The translations under genes were made by a program, and so were the position numbers. This document shows positions 9,702 through 18,169 of a stretch of DNA of 64,000 nucleotides, in pieces (the first letter of the stretch is position 1; each line of letters begins with the position of its first letter). The stretch is from assembly GCF_028807635.1 (NCBI RefSeq), contig NZ_JARBAX010000002.1:1798001-1862000 (forward strand), in the 5' to 3' direction. The notes beneath the pieces were generated by a model. It had not been told where the DNA came from and ran no database searches. It worked only from the letters and a program-made list of their open reading frames with translations. The stretch comes from Streptomyces spiramyceticus (GTDB lineage: Bacteria; Actinomycetota; Actinomycetes; Streptomycetales; Streptomycetaceae).

Positions 9702-10440
9702 TCATGAACGACGACGTTGAACATAGGACGGGTCGCCGACCGCGATGGCCCTCGCGCAGGCGGCTTCCAGCCTCGTCGCGCCGTACTTCTTCCGCAGACC
9801 GAGAACCCCCTGGGCAGCGCGTAGCCGATAGAGCACGTTGACCTCCAGCAGCTGCTCGACGACCTCGCGGCAGGCATCGCCGATCTCGGACGCCTGGCTG
9901 CGGCACCAGACCGGCGTGCGCATCTGGAAGGCGATCTTCTCCGGCAGCTAGTCGCTCTTGTCGGTGCGTTTGCCCTGGTCAAGGGCAGTGTGTGTGTTGA
10001 CGAGCTGGCCGTGTGGAAGACCTGGACCATTGTGGCAGTCGAGCGAACATCGACCTTGCGGCCGATCAGCTTCTACGTGACCGAGTAGAGGGTGCGGCCG
10101 ACTTTGATGTGGATGTCCGGGCCGACCGTGGCGGTCGACCAGCGGGCCAGCACGAACGGAGTCGGCGGCAGAGGGAGTAGTTCCGCCGCTTCCAGTGCCT
10201 CGAACACGGTCATTGGGGCGGCCCGCCCAGCGGCCGGCGCTTCCTCCGCCCGGCAACCTGCTGACTCCAGGTGACGGCCTCGGCCTGCATGTGCTCGACC
10301 GACGTGAACTCCCTGCCTCGCCAGAACGAGTCGCGGACATAGGGCATCGGCCGCTCGACCTGCGGCTTGTCATTCGGCTTCGCTGCCCGCGCGGGATCGA
10401 CCAACGCGCCGTAGTGGGTGGCGAGTTCGGCGTATGACTT
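9702..10440 (-). pseudogene. istA: IS21-family istA, C-terminal remnant
   Basis: Minus-strand frames carry the C-terminal part of an IS21 transposase: NDKPQVERPMPYVRDSFWRG, then QAEAVTWSQQVAG, then after frameshifts a VQVFH-type beta segment, and finally CREVVEQLLEVNVLYRLRAA and YGATRLEAACARA. The upstream DDE core and the istB ATPase are absent. Both ends abut other remnants: ISL3 on the left and an integrase on the right. Confidence 0.7.
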
Positions 10441-10449
10441 GTTGATCTT

Positions 10450-10800
10450 CGGTCATAGAGCTCGGGCTTGTCGACCCCTGTCTGGGACGCCTCCGCCGGG
10501 GCCAGGTACTTCCTGCCATCCGGGCTGCCCATCGTTGAGGTGCACGCGGATGTCGGTCTCGTAGCGGTTCAGGCCGGACTTCCGGATCCGCTTGCCCGCC
10601 AGCCAGCGGTCCAGCCACTCGCCCGCCGTCAGGCTGCCGATGAGGTCCTGGCCCGCGTTGAGCTGCCGCCGGGTCTCCTCGACCTTCGGCCAAGGAGCCT
10701 TCTCGCTGCTGACTTCCGTCAGCATCGCGGCAATCAGCTCCATGCCCTCGGGGTCGTCGGCCTCGGCGAGGCCCGGGAGGGCGCGCACGTGACTGAGGTC
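10450..10800 (-). pseudogene. Tyrosine integrase, N-terminal core-binding remnant
   Basis: The minus-strand frame reads DDPEGMELIAAMLTEVS, then EETRRQLNAGQDLIGSLTAGEWLDRWLAGKRIRKSG and RYETDIRVHL. This is the arm- and core-binding region of the tyrosine recombinases of Streptomyces integrative elements. The similarity ends near 10480 where IS21 sequence starts, so the catalytic domain (R-H-R-Y) is gone. It is a relic of an integrated element that once lay here. Confidence 0.65.
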
Positions 10801-11074
10801 GGCCCGGTCCCGAAGAACACCGGCTGGTTCCCTGCCCGGCGCGGTCGCCGGCCCCCCTTGGCAGCAATCCCACGCAGCCGCCTCCTGTCGGCCGGCACCC
10901 CCCCCACAACGGTCGGAGTTCGTTGAACAGCGAGGCTGGACAGCCCATCAACTTCCGACTGCAAGAACCTGTTTCTGAACCGCGGAGTTTGCTGGCCTGG
11001 GCGGCCTTGGCTCCGTGGCGCGAAAAGAGATCACCGCCTCCACTCATCGAACGTATGATCTCTATGCTGACGAC

Positions 11075-12061
11075 ATGGTTGATATACCTCTTTCAGCGCT
11101 GGAAGTCGCGATGGTCCAAACGGATGCCCGAGCCGTGGATACCCTGCGGGACACCGTGGCCTTCGCAAAGGGACTGGAGCGGCTGGGCTACCACCGGATC
11201 TGGTACGCCGAGCATCACCACTCGCCGGCGATCGGCGCGTTCCCACCAGTCGTGTTGATCGCGCACTCTGCCGCGTCGACCTCGGTCATCCGTCTCGGTT
11301 CGGGCGGTGTACTGGCTCCCAACCACGCACCCATCACGCTGGCGGAGCAGTTCGGAACGCTGGCCGCGTTGCACCCAGACCGCATCGACTTGGGCATCGG
11401 TCGCGGTCCTGGCACCTTTGACGAGGCCACGGCACGGGCACTTCGCCGCGGAGCCGGACCGGCGACGGATGCGGAGTACCAAGGCGACATAGCCGCGATC
11501 CTGTCCTTTCTGGTCGACGAAGTCGCACTCGGCCCGCTGCCGGAGCCGTGGCTGCTGGCTTCCAGCACCGCGGGTGCTGCTCTCGCCGCGGGACTCGGCC
11601 TGCCGATCGCTGTCGCACACCACATCCGGCCGGACAACACCCGTGCGGTCCTGGAACGTTACCGGGCGGCGTTCACCCCGTCCCGTTGGTGCGAGCAACC
11701 TCGGGTGCTGTTGTGCGTGGAGGCGGTGTGTGCCGAGACGGAGGAAGAAGCCGCGTGGCGAGTCGGACCGATGGACGTCGTCAAAGCCGGGCTCCTCAAA
11801 GGATTGAGTGAGACGCCCTTCCCCACGCCTGCGGAGGCGGCCACCCACCCGTTCACGGCGGAGGAGCGACAGGCGCTGGCCGGCTTCCGTGCACAGCAAG
11901 CCGTCGGTACACCCGAGGCCGTCGTACATCGGCTCACGCAACTGGCTGGTGAGACCGGAGCGGACGAACTGATGCTGACCACGCCCGTCTACGACCTTCG
12001 CGACCGCATTCGCTCCTACGAACTCATCAAGAAATACTTCGAGGCCACGACAGCACCGTAG
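11075..12061 (+). CDS. LLM-class flavin-dependent oxidoreductase, MsnO8 type
   Basis: A 328-aa luciferase-like TIM-barrel protein of the MsnO8 group. Markers are the opening PLSALEVAMV, the strand-helix YHRIWYAEHHHSPAIGAFPPVVLIAHSAA, VIRLGSGGVLAPNHAPITLAEQFGTL, and DLGIGRGPG, all contacting FMN in this family. The length is normal. It should catalyse a flavin-dependent mono-oxygenation or reduction; the substrate is unknown. The start at 11075 (MVDIPL) fits family starts better than an upstream in-frame ATG at 11015. Neither has a strong ribosome-binding site. The gene lies just right of the integrase and IS debris. Confidence 0.8.
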   Translation: MVDIPLSALEVAMVQTDARAVDTLRDTVAFAKGLERLGYHRIWYAEHHHSPAIGAFPPVVLIAHSAASTSVIRLGSGGVLAPNHAPITLAEQFGTLAALHPDRIDLGIGRGPGTFDEATARALRRGAGPATDAEYQGDIAAILSFLVDEVALGPLPEPWLLASSTAGAALAAGLGLPIAVAHHIRPDNTRAVLERYRAAFTPSRWCEQPRVLLCVEAVCAETEEEAAWRVGPMDVVKAGLLKGLSETPFPTPAEAATHPFTAEERQALAGFRAQQAVGTPEAVVHRLTQLAGETGADELMLTTPVYDLRDRIRSYELIKKYFEATTAP

Positions 12062-12211
12062 GAACAACGCAGGGAAGGATGTCGGTGCCCCGTTCACCAC
12101 AACCGCTCAACCGGCACCGCACAACCGCTCAACCGGCACCGCCGACGCCATGCGCCGAGCCGACGCCGCCCAGATACCCGTCCGTCGCATTACCCCATGA
12201 CAGGAACGACG

Positions 12212-12364
12212 ATGACCGCACAGCAGCAGAACCGCCCCATAGAGGCCGTGGGATTTCCCCGCCCGACCAAGCCCGACTACACGACGGTGTTTCTCGAGCC
12301 CGCCCTGGCGAATCTCCCGGAAGTCGAGTGCGAAGACGAGGACGACCGCAGCACTTTCCGGTGA
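12212..12364 (+). CDS. Small acidic protein, 50 aa
   Basis: A short open frame starts at ATG 12212, seven bases after AGGAACG, with a second possible ATG at 12197. The product begins MTAQQQNRPIEAVGFPRP and ends in an acidic patch (ECEDEDDRSTFR). It has no membrane segment and a single Cys. It follows the flavin oxidoreductase gene by 150 bases on the same strand and could be co-transcribed. I do not recognise it. A RiPP-like precursor is conceivable but unsupported, as no modifying enzyme lies nearby. Confidence 0.4.
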   Translation: MTAQQQNRPIEAVGFPRPTKPDYTTVFLEPALANLPEVECEDEDDRSTFR

Positions 12365-12458
12365 AGGCAGCCGGGTCCCTGGAACGGGACCCCGCCGTGC
12401 TGGCAGCGTCATCCGTGCCGGACAGCGTCGGAGGCCCGGCCGCGGATGAGCGCCAGGC

Positions 12459-12600
12459 GCCTTACGGCCTGGCCATCGGCGTGAACCTGGTCGGCCTCGG
12501 CGCTGGCGCCGGAGGATCCATCAACCCGGTGGTGGCCGCCCTGCTACACAACACGAGCAGCATCGCGGTGGTCGGCAACTCGGCCCGCCTGGTCAACCAC
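12459..12600 (+). pseudogene. Heavy-metal P-type ATPase, C-terminal fragment
   Basis: About 47 codons read GLAIGVNLVGLGAGAGGSIN, then PVVAALLHNTSSIAVVGNSARLVN. This is the terminal pair of transmembrane helices of P1B-type metal ATPases (the conserved NPVxAxxxHNxSSxxVxxNSxRL). Nothing upstream encodes the phosphorylation or nucleotide domains, so only the 3' end of the gene survives. Confidence 0.65.
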
Positions 12601-13077
12601 ACCGCGCCTGCCAGGCGAACGCGGCCCCGCCCTGTACGCGGCGCCCTGTACGCGGCGCCGCTGGAGGACCGCCGAGTGATCTGACCGCCGCTCCCACGGC
12701 TGCGGACAGGTTCGCTGGGCCCTACTCGGAGGAGTTGGCTTGGGCTCGTCGGAATTGGGCCTGGCAATGTCGCCGTCCGGGCAGCCCAGCTCCGGTGGGC
12801 CGAGGTCGCGGAGGCGCCGCCGGCCGTAGACCTCATGGCGTGCTGGAGAAGAGCGTACGAGCTGCGCGGTCCGAGCGTGGAGTACGGCAGAACAACCACT
12901 GCCGCCCTGTGTCGCGTGGGCGACCCGCTGAGCGGCGGGGGCTGTTTGGCGGTGGCGGCTGCGGAGCGTAGGGGCGTCCGTCCGCGATGTGGACGGACGC
13001 GCCGACGGCCCCAGGTGCGACCCGCATCGGGTCGGCGCACACTGGCACTGTGTGGCCCGGATGAAGGGAGACGCGCC
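12601..13077. other. Intergenic, nothing recognised
   Basis: A GC-rich stretch of nearly 480 bases between the ATPase remnant and the 13.1-kb leader peptide. Open frames exist on both strands but none has family features or a supported start. Confidence 0.3.
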
Positions 13078-13161
13078 ATGACCGGACTCGTCCGCCGCTC
13101 AACTTGCGCCCCCGCGGGCAAGCCGCAGGGGTCTTCAGTCCTGCAGGGCAAGTGTCGTTGA
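13078..13161 (+). CDS. Possible 27-aa leader peptide
   Basis: ATG 13078 follows AAGGGAG at eight bases, a good ribosome-binding site. The frame encodes a basic 27-aa peptide with two Cys (RRSTCAPAG near the start, GKCR at the end) and stops 14 bases before the next gene. The sequence inside it can fold (CTGCAGG and CCGCAGG segments). It may be a translated leader that controls the downstream membrane-protein operon, or a chance frame. Confidence 0.3.
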   Translation: MTGLVRRSTCAPAGKPQGSSVLQGKCR

Positions 13162-13175
13162 CACGGGATTGACCC

Positions 13176-13919
13176 ATGTCAGTGCCAGGACGGCAAGCCG
13201 TCCGCCTCCTGGTCGTGGCGCTCCTCGTCGCTGTGGTCTCGCTTGCTGCCGCCGGGGCGCAGGGCAGGGGCAGGTGCGGGACGGTACCCGTGCAGGCGGC
13301 GGAGGTCACGGCCGCAAGGGCTGCCGGACAACCCTCTCCGGACCCCGACTATTGCGACAATTGCCCCTCGTGCCCCGGTTGTCCGGCGGCTGACGAGGAG
13401 GACGTAGGACCTCCAGAGGTGCCTCCCGAACAACCTCCTCCTCCCGAACAACCTCCCGAAGTACCTCCAGAAGTACCTCCAGGAGTAACTCCGGAGGTAC
13501 CGCCCGAAGTACCTCCAGAGGTACCGCCCGAAGTACCTCCGCCTACGCCAGAACCCGACTCACCGCCCGTACCACCCGGGACCGAGCCCCCCGACACCGA
13601 TGGACCCAATACCGACGGCCCGGGCACGGACGACCCCGGCACCGAAGACCGGACGCCGGACGGTGACGAGGGTTCCGGCGCCTTGCCGATCGTGCTCGTG
13701 CTACTCGGCACCGCGATGGTCACCACGGCTGCCGTTATCGGCGTCCGTCACCGGGGGCCGCGCTGGGTACGCCGCCATGTGCGGGCCGTACTGCGCAGCG
13801 ACCCCGGCATGGGCAGCGTGCGCGAGAGCCGCGACTCCGATACGCCGGACCGCACGGTACGACTGGAGCCTCACCGCGACCCCGGCGAGCAGAACATCCA
13901 GGAGGAGGACGATCGATGA
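13176..13919 (+). CDS. Secreted/anchored Pro-rich protein with Cys cluster and C-terminal TM
   Basis: A 247-aa type I membrane protein. Residues 1-28 form a signal peptide. A compact Cys cluster (Cys60, 63, 66, 69; C-x2-C spacing, with Cys34 earlier) follows, then a proline ladder of PEVPPE and PPEQPP units (about 79-135) and a Thr/Asp/Gly-rich stretch (139-165), which look like a wall-spanning stalk. One transmembrane helix lies at about 169-190, leaving a basic, then acidic, cytoplasmic tail of about 57 residues. Its stop overlaps the next start (ATGA at 13916-13919), so the two genes are translationally coupled. The Cys cluster outside and charged tail inside suggest a sensor or anchor, but I do not recognise the family. 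Confidence 0.7.
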   Translation: MSVPGRQAVRLLVVALLVAVVSLAAAGAQGRGRCGTVPVQAAEVTAARAAGQPSPDPDYCDNCPSCPGCPAADEEDVGPPEVPPEQPPPPEQPPEVPPEVPPGVTPEVPPEVPPEVPPEVPPPTPEPDSPPVPPGTEPPDTDGPNTDGPGTDDPGTEDRTPDGDEGSGALPIVLVLLGTAMVTTAAVIGVRHRGPRWVRRHVRAVLRSDPGMGSVRESRDSDTPDRTVRLEPHRDPGEQNIQEEDDR

Positions 13920-14689
13920 CCGTGACGAGTCCCGCAGAGCACATGACCGTACGGGCCCTCCTGTTCGGCGAAGAGGGCGGGAGTACCACCGATGCCCTCG
14001 CCGGTCATCTTCATGAGCGCGATGTCGCGGAGACGCTGTCGCACGGCGCGCGGGGCATGGCGGGTTCGGCAGGCCGCGCTGTCGAGCGCGAAGTCGCCAC
14101 CGTCATCAACGGTTTCCTCGCCATGGACGTGATCGACCTGTTGGGCGCGGGCTGGCGCAAGCACTCCGCTCTCACGGCTGCCGCTCGCCGTACCCGCGAT
14201 GCCCCGGACAGCGAGGAGCTTGTCGCTCTGGTGAACCATCACATCACGTCAACCCACCGCCCCTGCGTCGACTTGATCATCGATGGGGTCAACGTCGGGA
14301 CCATCGACCTGGCGATTACCGTCGACTTCGACCTCAACGGAGTTCTCGCCATCGTCCGTGAGGCCCGTTTGGCCGCCCTGCGGTCCGGAGAGTGCACGGC
14401 GACCGGGACCCTCGCGATCGAGGAGAACACGGTGGCCAGCCGGAACCACAGCCTCAACCTCCCGGGCATGATACGGCTCCGGTCAGGACTCCCCCTCCTC
14501 ACCGCGGAACAACTGGATTCCGGGGGCGGCCCCACCACCGAATCCATTGCCGCAGTGACCGGCTTCCGTACGTGGCTCGAATCCCACGCCGACGAGAACG
14601 CGGCACTTGGCGACCTGGCCCGGGCCAACGCCGAAACGCTGGAGAACCTGCTGAGGGCAGGGGAGCACTACTGGGTCGGCACACGATAG
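13916..14689 (+). CDS. Uncharacterised cytoplasmic partner protein
   Basis: A 257-aa soluble protein with no signal or membrane segment, overlapping the preceding gene by four bases. Visible features are a helical N-terminal half (TDALAGHLHERDVAETLSH), a beta-rich central part with PCVDLIIDGVNVGTIDLAIT, VDFDLNGVLAIVREARLAAL and GTLAIEE, and a helical C-terminus ending in HYWVGTR. The central segment would suit a small alpha/beta or beta-sandwich domain. I do not recognise the family. The tight coupling to a membrane protein with a cytoplasmic tail suggests a physical complex. The gene ends in a region with no clear terminator. Confidence 0.65.
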   Translation: MTVTSPAEHMTVRALLFGEEGGSTTDALAGHLHERDVAETLSHGARGMAGSAGRAVEREVATVINGFLAMDVIDLLGAGWRKHSALTAAARRTRDAPDSEELVALVNHHITSTHRPCVDLIIDGVNVGTIDLAITVDFDLNGVLAIVREARLAALRSGECTATGTLAIEENTVASRNHSLNLPGMIRLRSGLPLLTAEQLDSGGGPTTESIAAVTGFRTWLESHADENAALGDLARANAETLENLLRAGEHYWVGTR

Positions 14690-14889
14690 GCGCGGGGCGC
14701 CGAAGCGGACGGGGCCGTCGAAGTCCCCCGCGTACCGCGGCCGCGCGGAAGGCAGACCATTCCGCCGGCCTGAGTCCGGCACTTCACACGGGAGCCGACG
14801 TGCTCTTCCAGCGCCTTGAGTAGCTGCTCACCCGCTCCATGTCAGGTGGCGCGCTAAGCCAGCGTCGGGCCTGATGACCGCTGAGCACC

Positions 14890-15300
14890 TTAGTGGTCGG
14901 CTTCGGAAGTCCTTTGGGGGTTGATCACGCGGCGAGGCTGAGCCAGGATTCTTCCGGGTGATCGGCGGTGTGCCGGTCGAGCCCGGCCAGTTAGATCGTC
15001 CAGGTCGGAGGTGGTGAACTTCCACTGGAACGCCTGTGCCGTGGCGTTGTAGCGGTCTTCGAAGGCTCGGAGCCGGTCCCTGGCCTGGGTCAGGTCGGTA
15101 AAGTCGTTGGGTGAGACGACCTTGCGCTGGACGACGGAGAAGTAGACCTCGACCTGGTTCATCCAGGAGGCGTGTATTGGGGGTGTGCACGAGCACCGCG
15201 TTCGGGAATGCTGCGGCCAGTCGGTCGGCGGCTGCTTGGCCGCGGTGGGAGGAGCCATTGTCGACGATCCAGTGGGCCTTTGCTGCACCGCATCCGGTGG
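14890..15300 (-). pseudogene. IS630-family transposase, C-terminal remnant
   Basis: Minus-strand frames encode the end of an IS630 DDE domain: WIVDNGSSHRGQAAADRLAA with the second Asp, HTPIHASWMNQVEVYFSVVQ with the catalytic Glu, RKVVSPNDFTDL, and AFQWKFTTSDLDDL. One frameshift lies near 15170. Upstream of about 15310 the similarity stops at the junction with the DUF2075 remnant. It is inactive. Confidence 0.75.
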
Positions 15301-15329
15301 GAGCGGGATGCTCATAGTGGGGAATCGCC

Positions 15330-16215
15330 GGGTTTTGCACCCGGGGCGCCAGGTCGGCGGATACGTCGCCTACCTCAACGACTGGGTTCCCGCCGAACTG
15401 GAGCTGGAGATGCGCGGCCTGGCCTTCCTGCACAACGCGTCCGCAAAGCTGCTCGGCCACCTGCGCGCGCACGCCGCTGGCGGCCCCAGTGCCGCCTTCC
15501 CGCTCCTGGGAGCTGACGACCTTCCCGAGGGCGCCGAAGTGTCGCTGCTGGCCGAACGGTTGCTGTGTGCAGACGTGGAGCCCCCCGACCGGCAAGCGGT
15601 CAGCGACTTCCTGCTGGCCCAGCACCGTCCTCGGAATCCTTGCTGGCCAAGGTCGCCGACACGATGGAAGGCCACGACGGTTTCCGGCTCATCGGCGACC
15701 AGGACAAGGCTCGCCAGACCATCCATCGCGCGATTGAGGCCATTGAGCAGCGAAGGCCGGGCCAAATCGTGGTCGTCACGGGCGGACTGGGCACGGGCAA
15801 GACCGCGATTGCCGCCCGTGTCCTGGGCGACCTCTGCTCAAACAGGGTGCCAACGGCTGCTGTCCCCGTCCGGAACGCTCACCCACCAGCTCGCCTGCGC
15901 CGTTGGGGACGCGGCCAGGGGCCTCATCAGCACCCTGACCACCCACTGTCCCGCGGCCTGAATAAGGACACCAGCATCGTCCTGTTGGACGAGGCCCACC
16001 GGGCACGCACCGTCCCGCTGCGGCGCAACAACGAGTTCCCTGACCTCTTCACCCGGCTCACCCGTGACTGCGCGGCACTCGTGCTCTTCCTTGACGAACG
16101 CCAAATCGTCCGCCCCAGCGAAGGCACCACCCTCGACGAACTCCGCCGCCTGGCCCGCGCCTGCGACGACGCCTTCGCCCACGTCGACCTGACGACCCAG
16201 TTCCGGTGTCTCCTC
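15330..16215 (+). pseudogene. DUF2075-type ATPase/helicase, frameshifted and truncated
   Basis: Successive plus-strand frames spell one DUF2075 (Schlafen-AAA-like) protein. About 15345-15620 encodes VAYLNDWVPAELELEMRGL. About 15620-15843 encodes IGDQDKARQTIHRAIEAIEQ and a Walker A (TGGLGTGKTAIAARVL). About 15855-15960 encodes GTLTHQLACAVGDAARG. About 15960-16215 encodes Walker B (TSIVLLDEAHRA), LFLDERQIVRPSEG and ATTQF-like DLTTQFRC. At least three frame changes occur, the 5' end is replaced by IS630 sequence, and the C-terminal helicase part is missing. Such ATPases occur in mobile and defence islands. Confidence 0.7.
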
Positions 16216-16523
16216 CGACGGAGGGAGGCTGGCGATGACCGCATGCCCCACAGCCGATACCGCCTGCGAAGACGGGTGCAGAGACCTGTGACCGATCCAC
16301 ATAGAACTACGGGTCCGAAGGTCAGCATGCAGCTTGACGCAGGTCTGGCCCGTGCCATTACCGTGCCAGATGCAGGGGTCAGCCACGGTCAACAAGGGGG
16401 CTCGTGGGCGTACTCGGCCCGCTAGCCCAGCCAGCGAAGCCGCAAGTCACCAGCAGGACACCCAAGCCTCTCCCCTGAAGCGGTGGTCCGGGGGATCCTC
16501 AGACTGCCCAGGAAGTAGGGCGG

Positions 16524-16955
16524 GTGTCTGGGCGGGAGCCTTGGCGCGAGGTACTGCAGTGGATCAGCGGCGGGCGACTGGGGCGGCGGCGCAGGCGGCC
16601 GACCGTGCCAGAGTTGGGCACCTCGTGGCAGGACACCATCTCGGCAGAGCGGATCGGCTGGCGTCAGCGCGCTGCCAACCTGGACGGCGAGTTCGTGTTC
16701 GCCGTCGACTATCAACTCTGCCGCGGTTGTCGACTCGGGTGGGTCGAGCAGCCTCACACCCTGCCGGAGTATCAGCGATGTGGTCTGGCTGCGGCCGGCC
16801 TCGCCGCGCTGCGGATCGAGCACCCCGGCTTGGCATGGCACACCCTGGGCGGACACCTCACCGAGTCCAAGGGATTCTGGGCCGCCGTAGGTGCCGACGT
16901 ACCCGGTGGCTACCAGCAACGCGGCCCCTGCGCCCACATCAATGCCAGCGGATGA
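16524..16955 (+). CDS. GNAT-like acetyltransferase, small
   Basis: A 143-aa protein starting at GTG 16524. The C-terminal half resembles the acyl-CoA-binding part of GNAT enzymes: LGWVEQPHTLPEYQRCGLAAAGLAALR (the strand-loop-helix that holds CoA, though with a weak RxxGxG loop), then LAWHTLGGHLTESKGFWAAVG and a terminal GYQQRGPCAHI. The N-terminal strand order (QDTISAERIGW, FVFAVDYQLC) fits. The substrate is unknown. It may be a real small acetyltransferase or a divergent paralogue with a damaged CoA loop. Confidence 0.5.
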   Translation: MSGREPWREVLQWISGGRLGRRRRRPTVPELGTSWQDTISAERIGWRQRAANLDGEFVFAVDYQLCRGCRLGWVEQPHTLPEYQRCGLAAAGLAALRIEHPGLAWHTLGGHLTESKGFWAAVGADVPGGYQQRGPCAHINASG

Positions 16956-16985
16956 CCAACATTGCCATCTGTCAGCTGCGGCCTA

Positions 16986-17086
16986 TTCGTGGACCGGCGA
17001 GATGACGCAGGCCGCCCCTAGCGGCACCTGACCTGCTGAAACGTATGAGACACACGGGGCCTCCGGAGTCATGTGCGCAGGTTCGA
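16986..17086 (+). repeat. Direct repeat copy 1, ending in a tRNA-Arg(CCG) 3'-half relic
   Basis: About 100 bases are closely matched to 40147-40243. The shared run includes ATTCGTGGAC, TGACCTGCTGAAACG, GACACACG and GGCCTCCGGAG, and then tRNA anticodon-loop to T-loop sequence (TGTGCGCAGGTTCGAA). In this copy the tRNA part is degenerate after the T-loop. It is consistent with an attachment-site duplication at a tRNA-Arg gene. Confidence 0.65.
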
Positions 17087-17097
17087 ACGAGCCTTCA

Positions 17098-17130
17098 AGA
17101 GCCGGACCCAGTCTCATCGAGTCCGGCTCT
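17098..17130. terminator. Rho-independent hairpin
   Basis: A perfect 10-bp stem (AGAGCCGGAC at 17098-17107 with GTCCGGCTCT at 17121-17130) and a 13-base loop. It lies downstream of the minus-strand bL37 gene and beside the tRNA relic, so it could act in both directions. Confidence 0.7.
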
Positions 17131-17221
17131 GTGTCGTGCTCCCGCACCGCTGCGGAATCCTGATCCTCGACCCAATCCGGGCGGCGAAGACACGGACCCC
17201 TCGGCCGTGTGCTCGGTTGGC

Positions 17222-17296
17222 TCAGGCGTTGGGACGCTTGCCGTGATTGGCCTTCTTCTTCTTACGGCCGCGTCGCTTGTTCCCTCGCTTAGCCAT
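17222..17296 (-). CDS. Ribosomal protein bL37 (24 aa)
   Basis: A 24-aa, extremely basic peptide (MAKRGNKRRGRKKKK, then ANHGKRPNA). The start is ATG 17296 with GGGAG about ten bases upstream and the stop is TGA 17224-17222. The opening MAKRG and the closing ANHGKRPNA match the tiny actinobacterial large-subunit protein bL37, first seen in mycobacterial ribosome structures, where it is held in rRNA. It is a normal-length, intact copy, followed by the hairpin terminator at 17098-17130. Its position beside tRNA-Arg sequence suggests this is original chromosomal context rather than imported cargo. The assignment rests on motif recall; an alignment would settle it. Confidence 0.75.
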   Translation of the reverse strand: MAKRGNKRRGRKKKKANHGKRPNA

Positions 17297-17299
17297 GGT

Positions 17300-17700
17300 G
17301 CACATCTCCCTAATTCGGGACTTTGCATGCCTTCGCCAGTCTAGATTCGGCCCGGGTCGTCCGCATCAGCGGTGCCGCGGCCACAGCGCCCATACCGGTG
17401 CTCCGCCGCCCCAGAGCAGTCACTGGCTCCTGTCGAATGCGCGTCGAAGCCGCGCAGGCCGATCCACCGCAGCGCTGCCAAACGCAGGTCAGAGTCCGTG
17501 CAGGGCTCAGACCATCAAGCGCCTTCTAATCGCTGCGCCGGTTCATGGCGGGTTGCCTAACCCTGGGACCGCTGACCGCGTGGAGGCTCAACAGGTGTCG
17601 CAGAGCCGGCGCTCGACACATGTCCGACACAACCGCGACCGCTGAGTGGCGCCAAAAAGGCTCCCGCGCAGGTCACTGGGCGTGTCAGGCTTGATATGCG
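17300..17700. other. Intergenic between bL37 and tRNA relic
   Basis: Four hundred bases with no supported gene. The bL37 promoter must lie in its left part. Nothing else was recognised. Confidence 0.3.
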
Positions 17701-17704
17701 CAAT

Positions 17705-17748
17705 CTCTCCGGAGCCGTGTGCGCAGGTTCGAATCCTGCCGGGGGCAC
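17705..17748 (+). repeat. tRNA-Arg(CCG) 3' half
   Basis: Anticodon loop CTCCGGA, anticodon-stem 3' side, a complete T-arm (GCAGG, TTCGAAT, CCTGC) and acceptor 3' strand CGGGGGC are present. The D-arm and the 5' acceptor strand are replaced by unrelated sequence, so no functional tRNA can form. This is the classic residue left by tRNA-targeting integrative elements. Confidence 0.7.
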
Positions 17749-17800
17749 AGAAGCCGGACCAGCGTGAACCACCCGCTGACCTGCGGAAGTGCCAGACTTC

Positions 17801-17835
17801 AAGAGCCGAACCCAGTCCCACTGGGTCCGGCTCTT
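17801..17835 (+). terminator. Rho-independent hairpin after tRNA relic
   Basis: A 16-bp stem with one mismatch (17801-17816 with 17820-17835) around a three-base loop. The sequence is nearly the same as the hairpin at 17098-17130, so the tRNA-plus-terminator block is duplicated. Confidence 0.7.
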
Positions 17836-18169
17836 CGTCGTTGTCTGTCACTAGTCGTGTGTGAGCAGCGGGTGAACCCTTCACGCAGGCCGGCCCCAGC
17901 CATGATCGCGAGGGGTTTCGAGCACAAGCGCCGCCGGGGGTTGGCGATTGCCACCGCGCTGGCCGCCCCTTTCCTGCACCTGGAGGGTAAGCAGTGGCCT
18001 GGCGCACGGCTCCTGCGGCCTGGTTCTGGAACGAGGTGACGGCGATGACCGAGACGGGTCAACGGCCGGGCTGGTTCCTCGGGCGCGCCGCTACTGTAGC
18101 GGGTGCCATGCCAGGCTGGCGGAAGAGGGCCCTGCTGAAGGGTTTGGAGAACGTCCGCCCTGGAATCAT

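Noticed and set aside
13400..13560. Short tandem repeats at the 13.4-13.56 kb locus as a CRISPR-like array
   Set aside because: The repeats are 9-18 bases, in frame, and encode the proline ladder of a membrane protein.
17700..17750. A complete tRNA-Arg gene
   Set aside because: The 5' acceptor strand and D-arm are absent, so only the 3' half is present.
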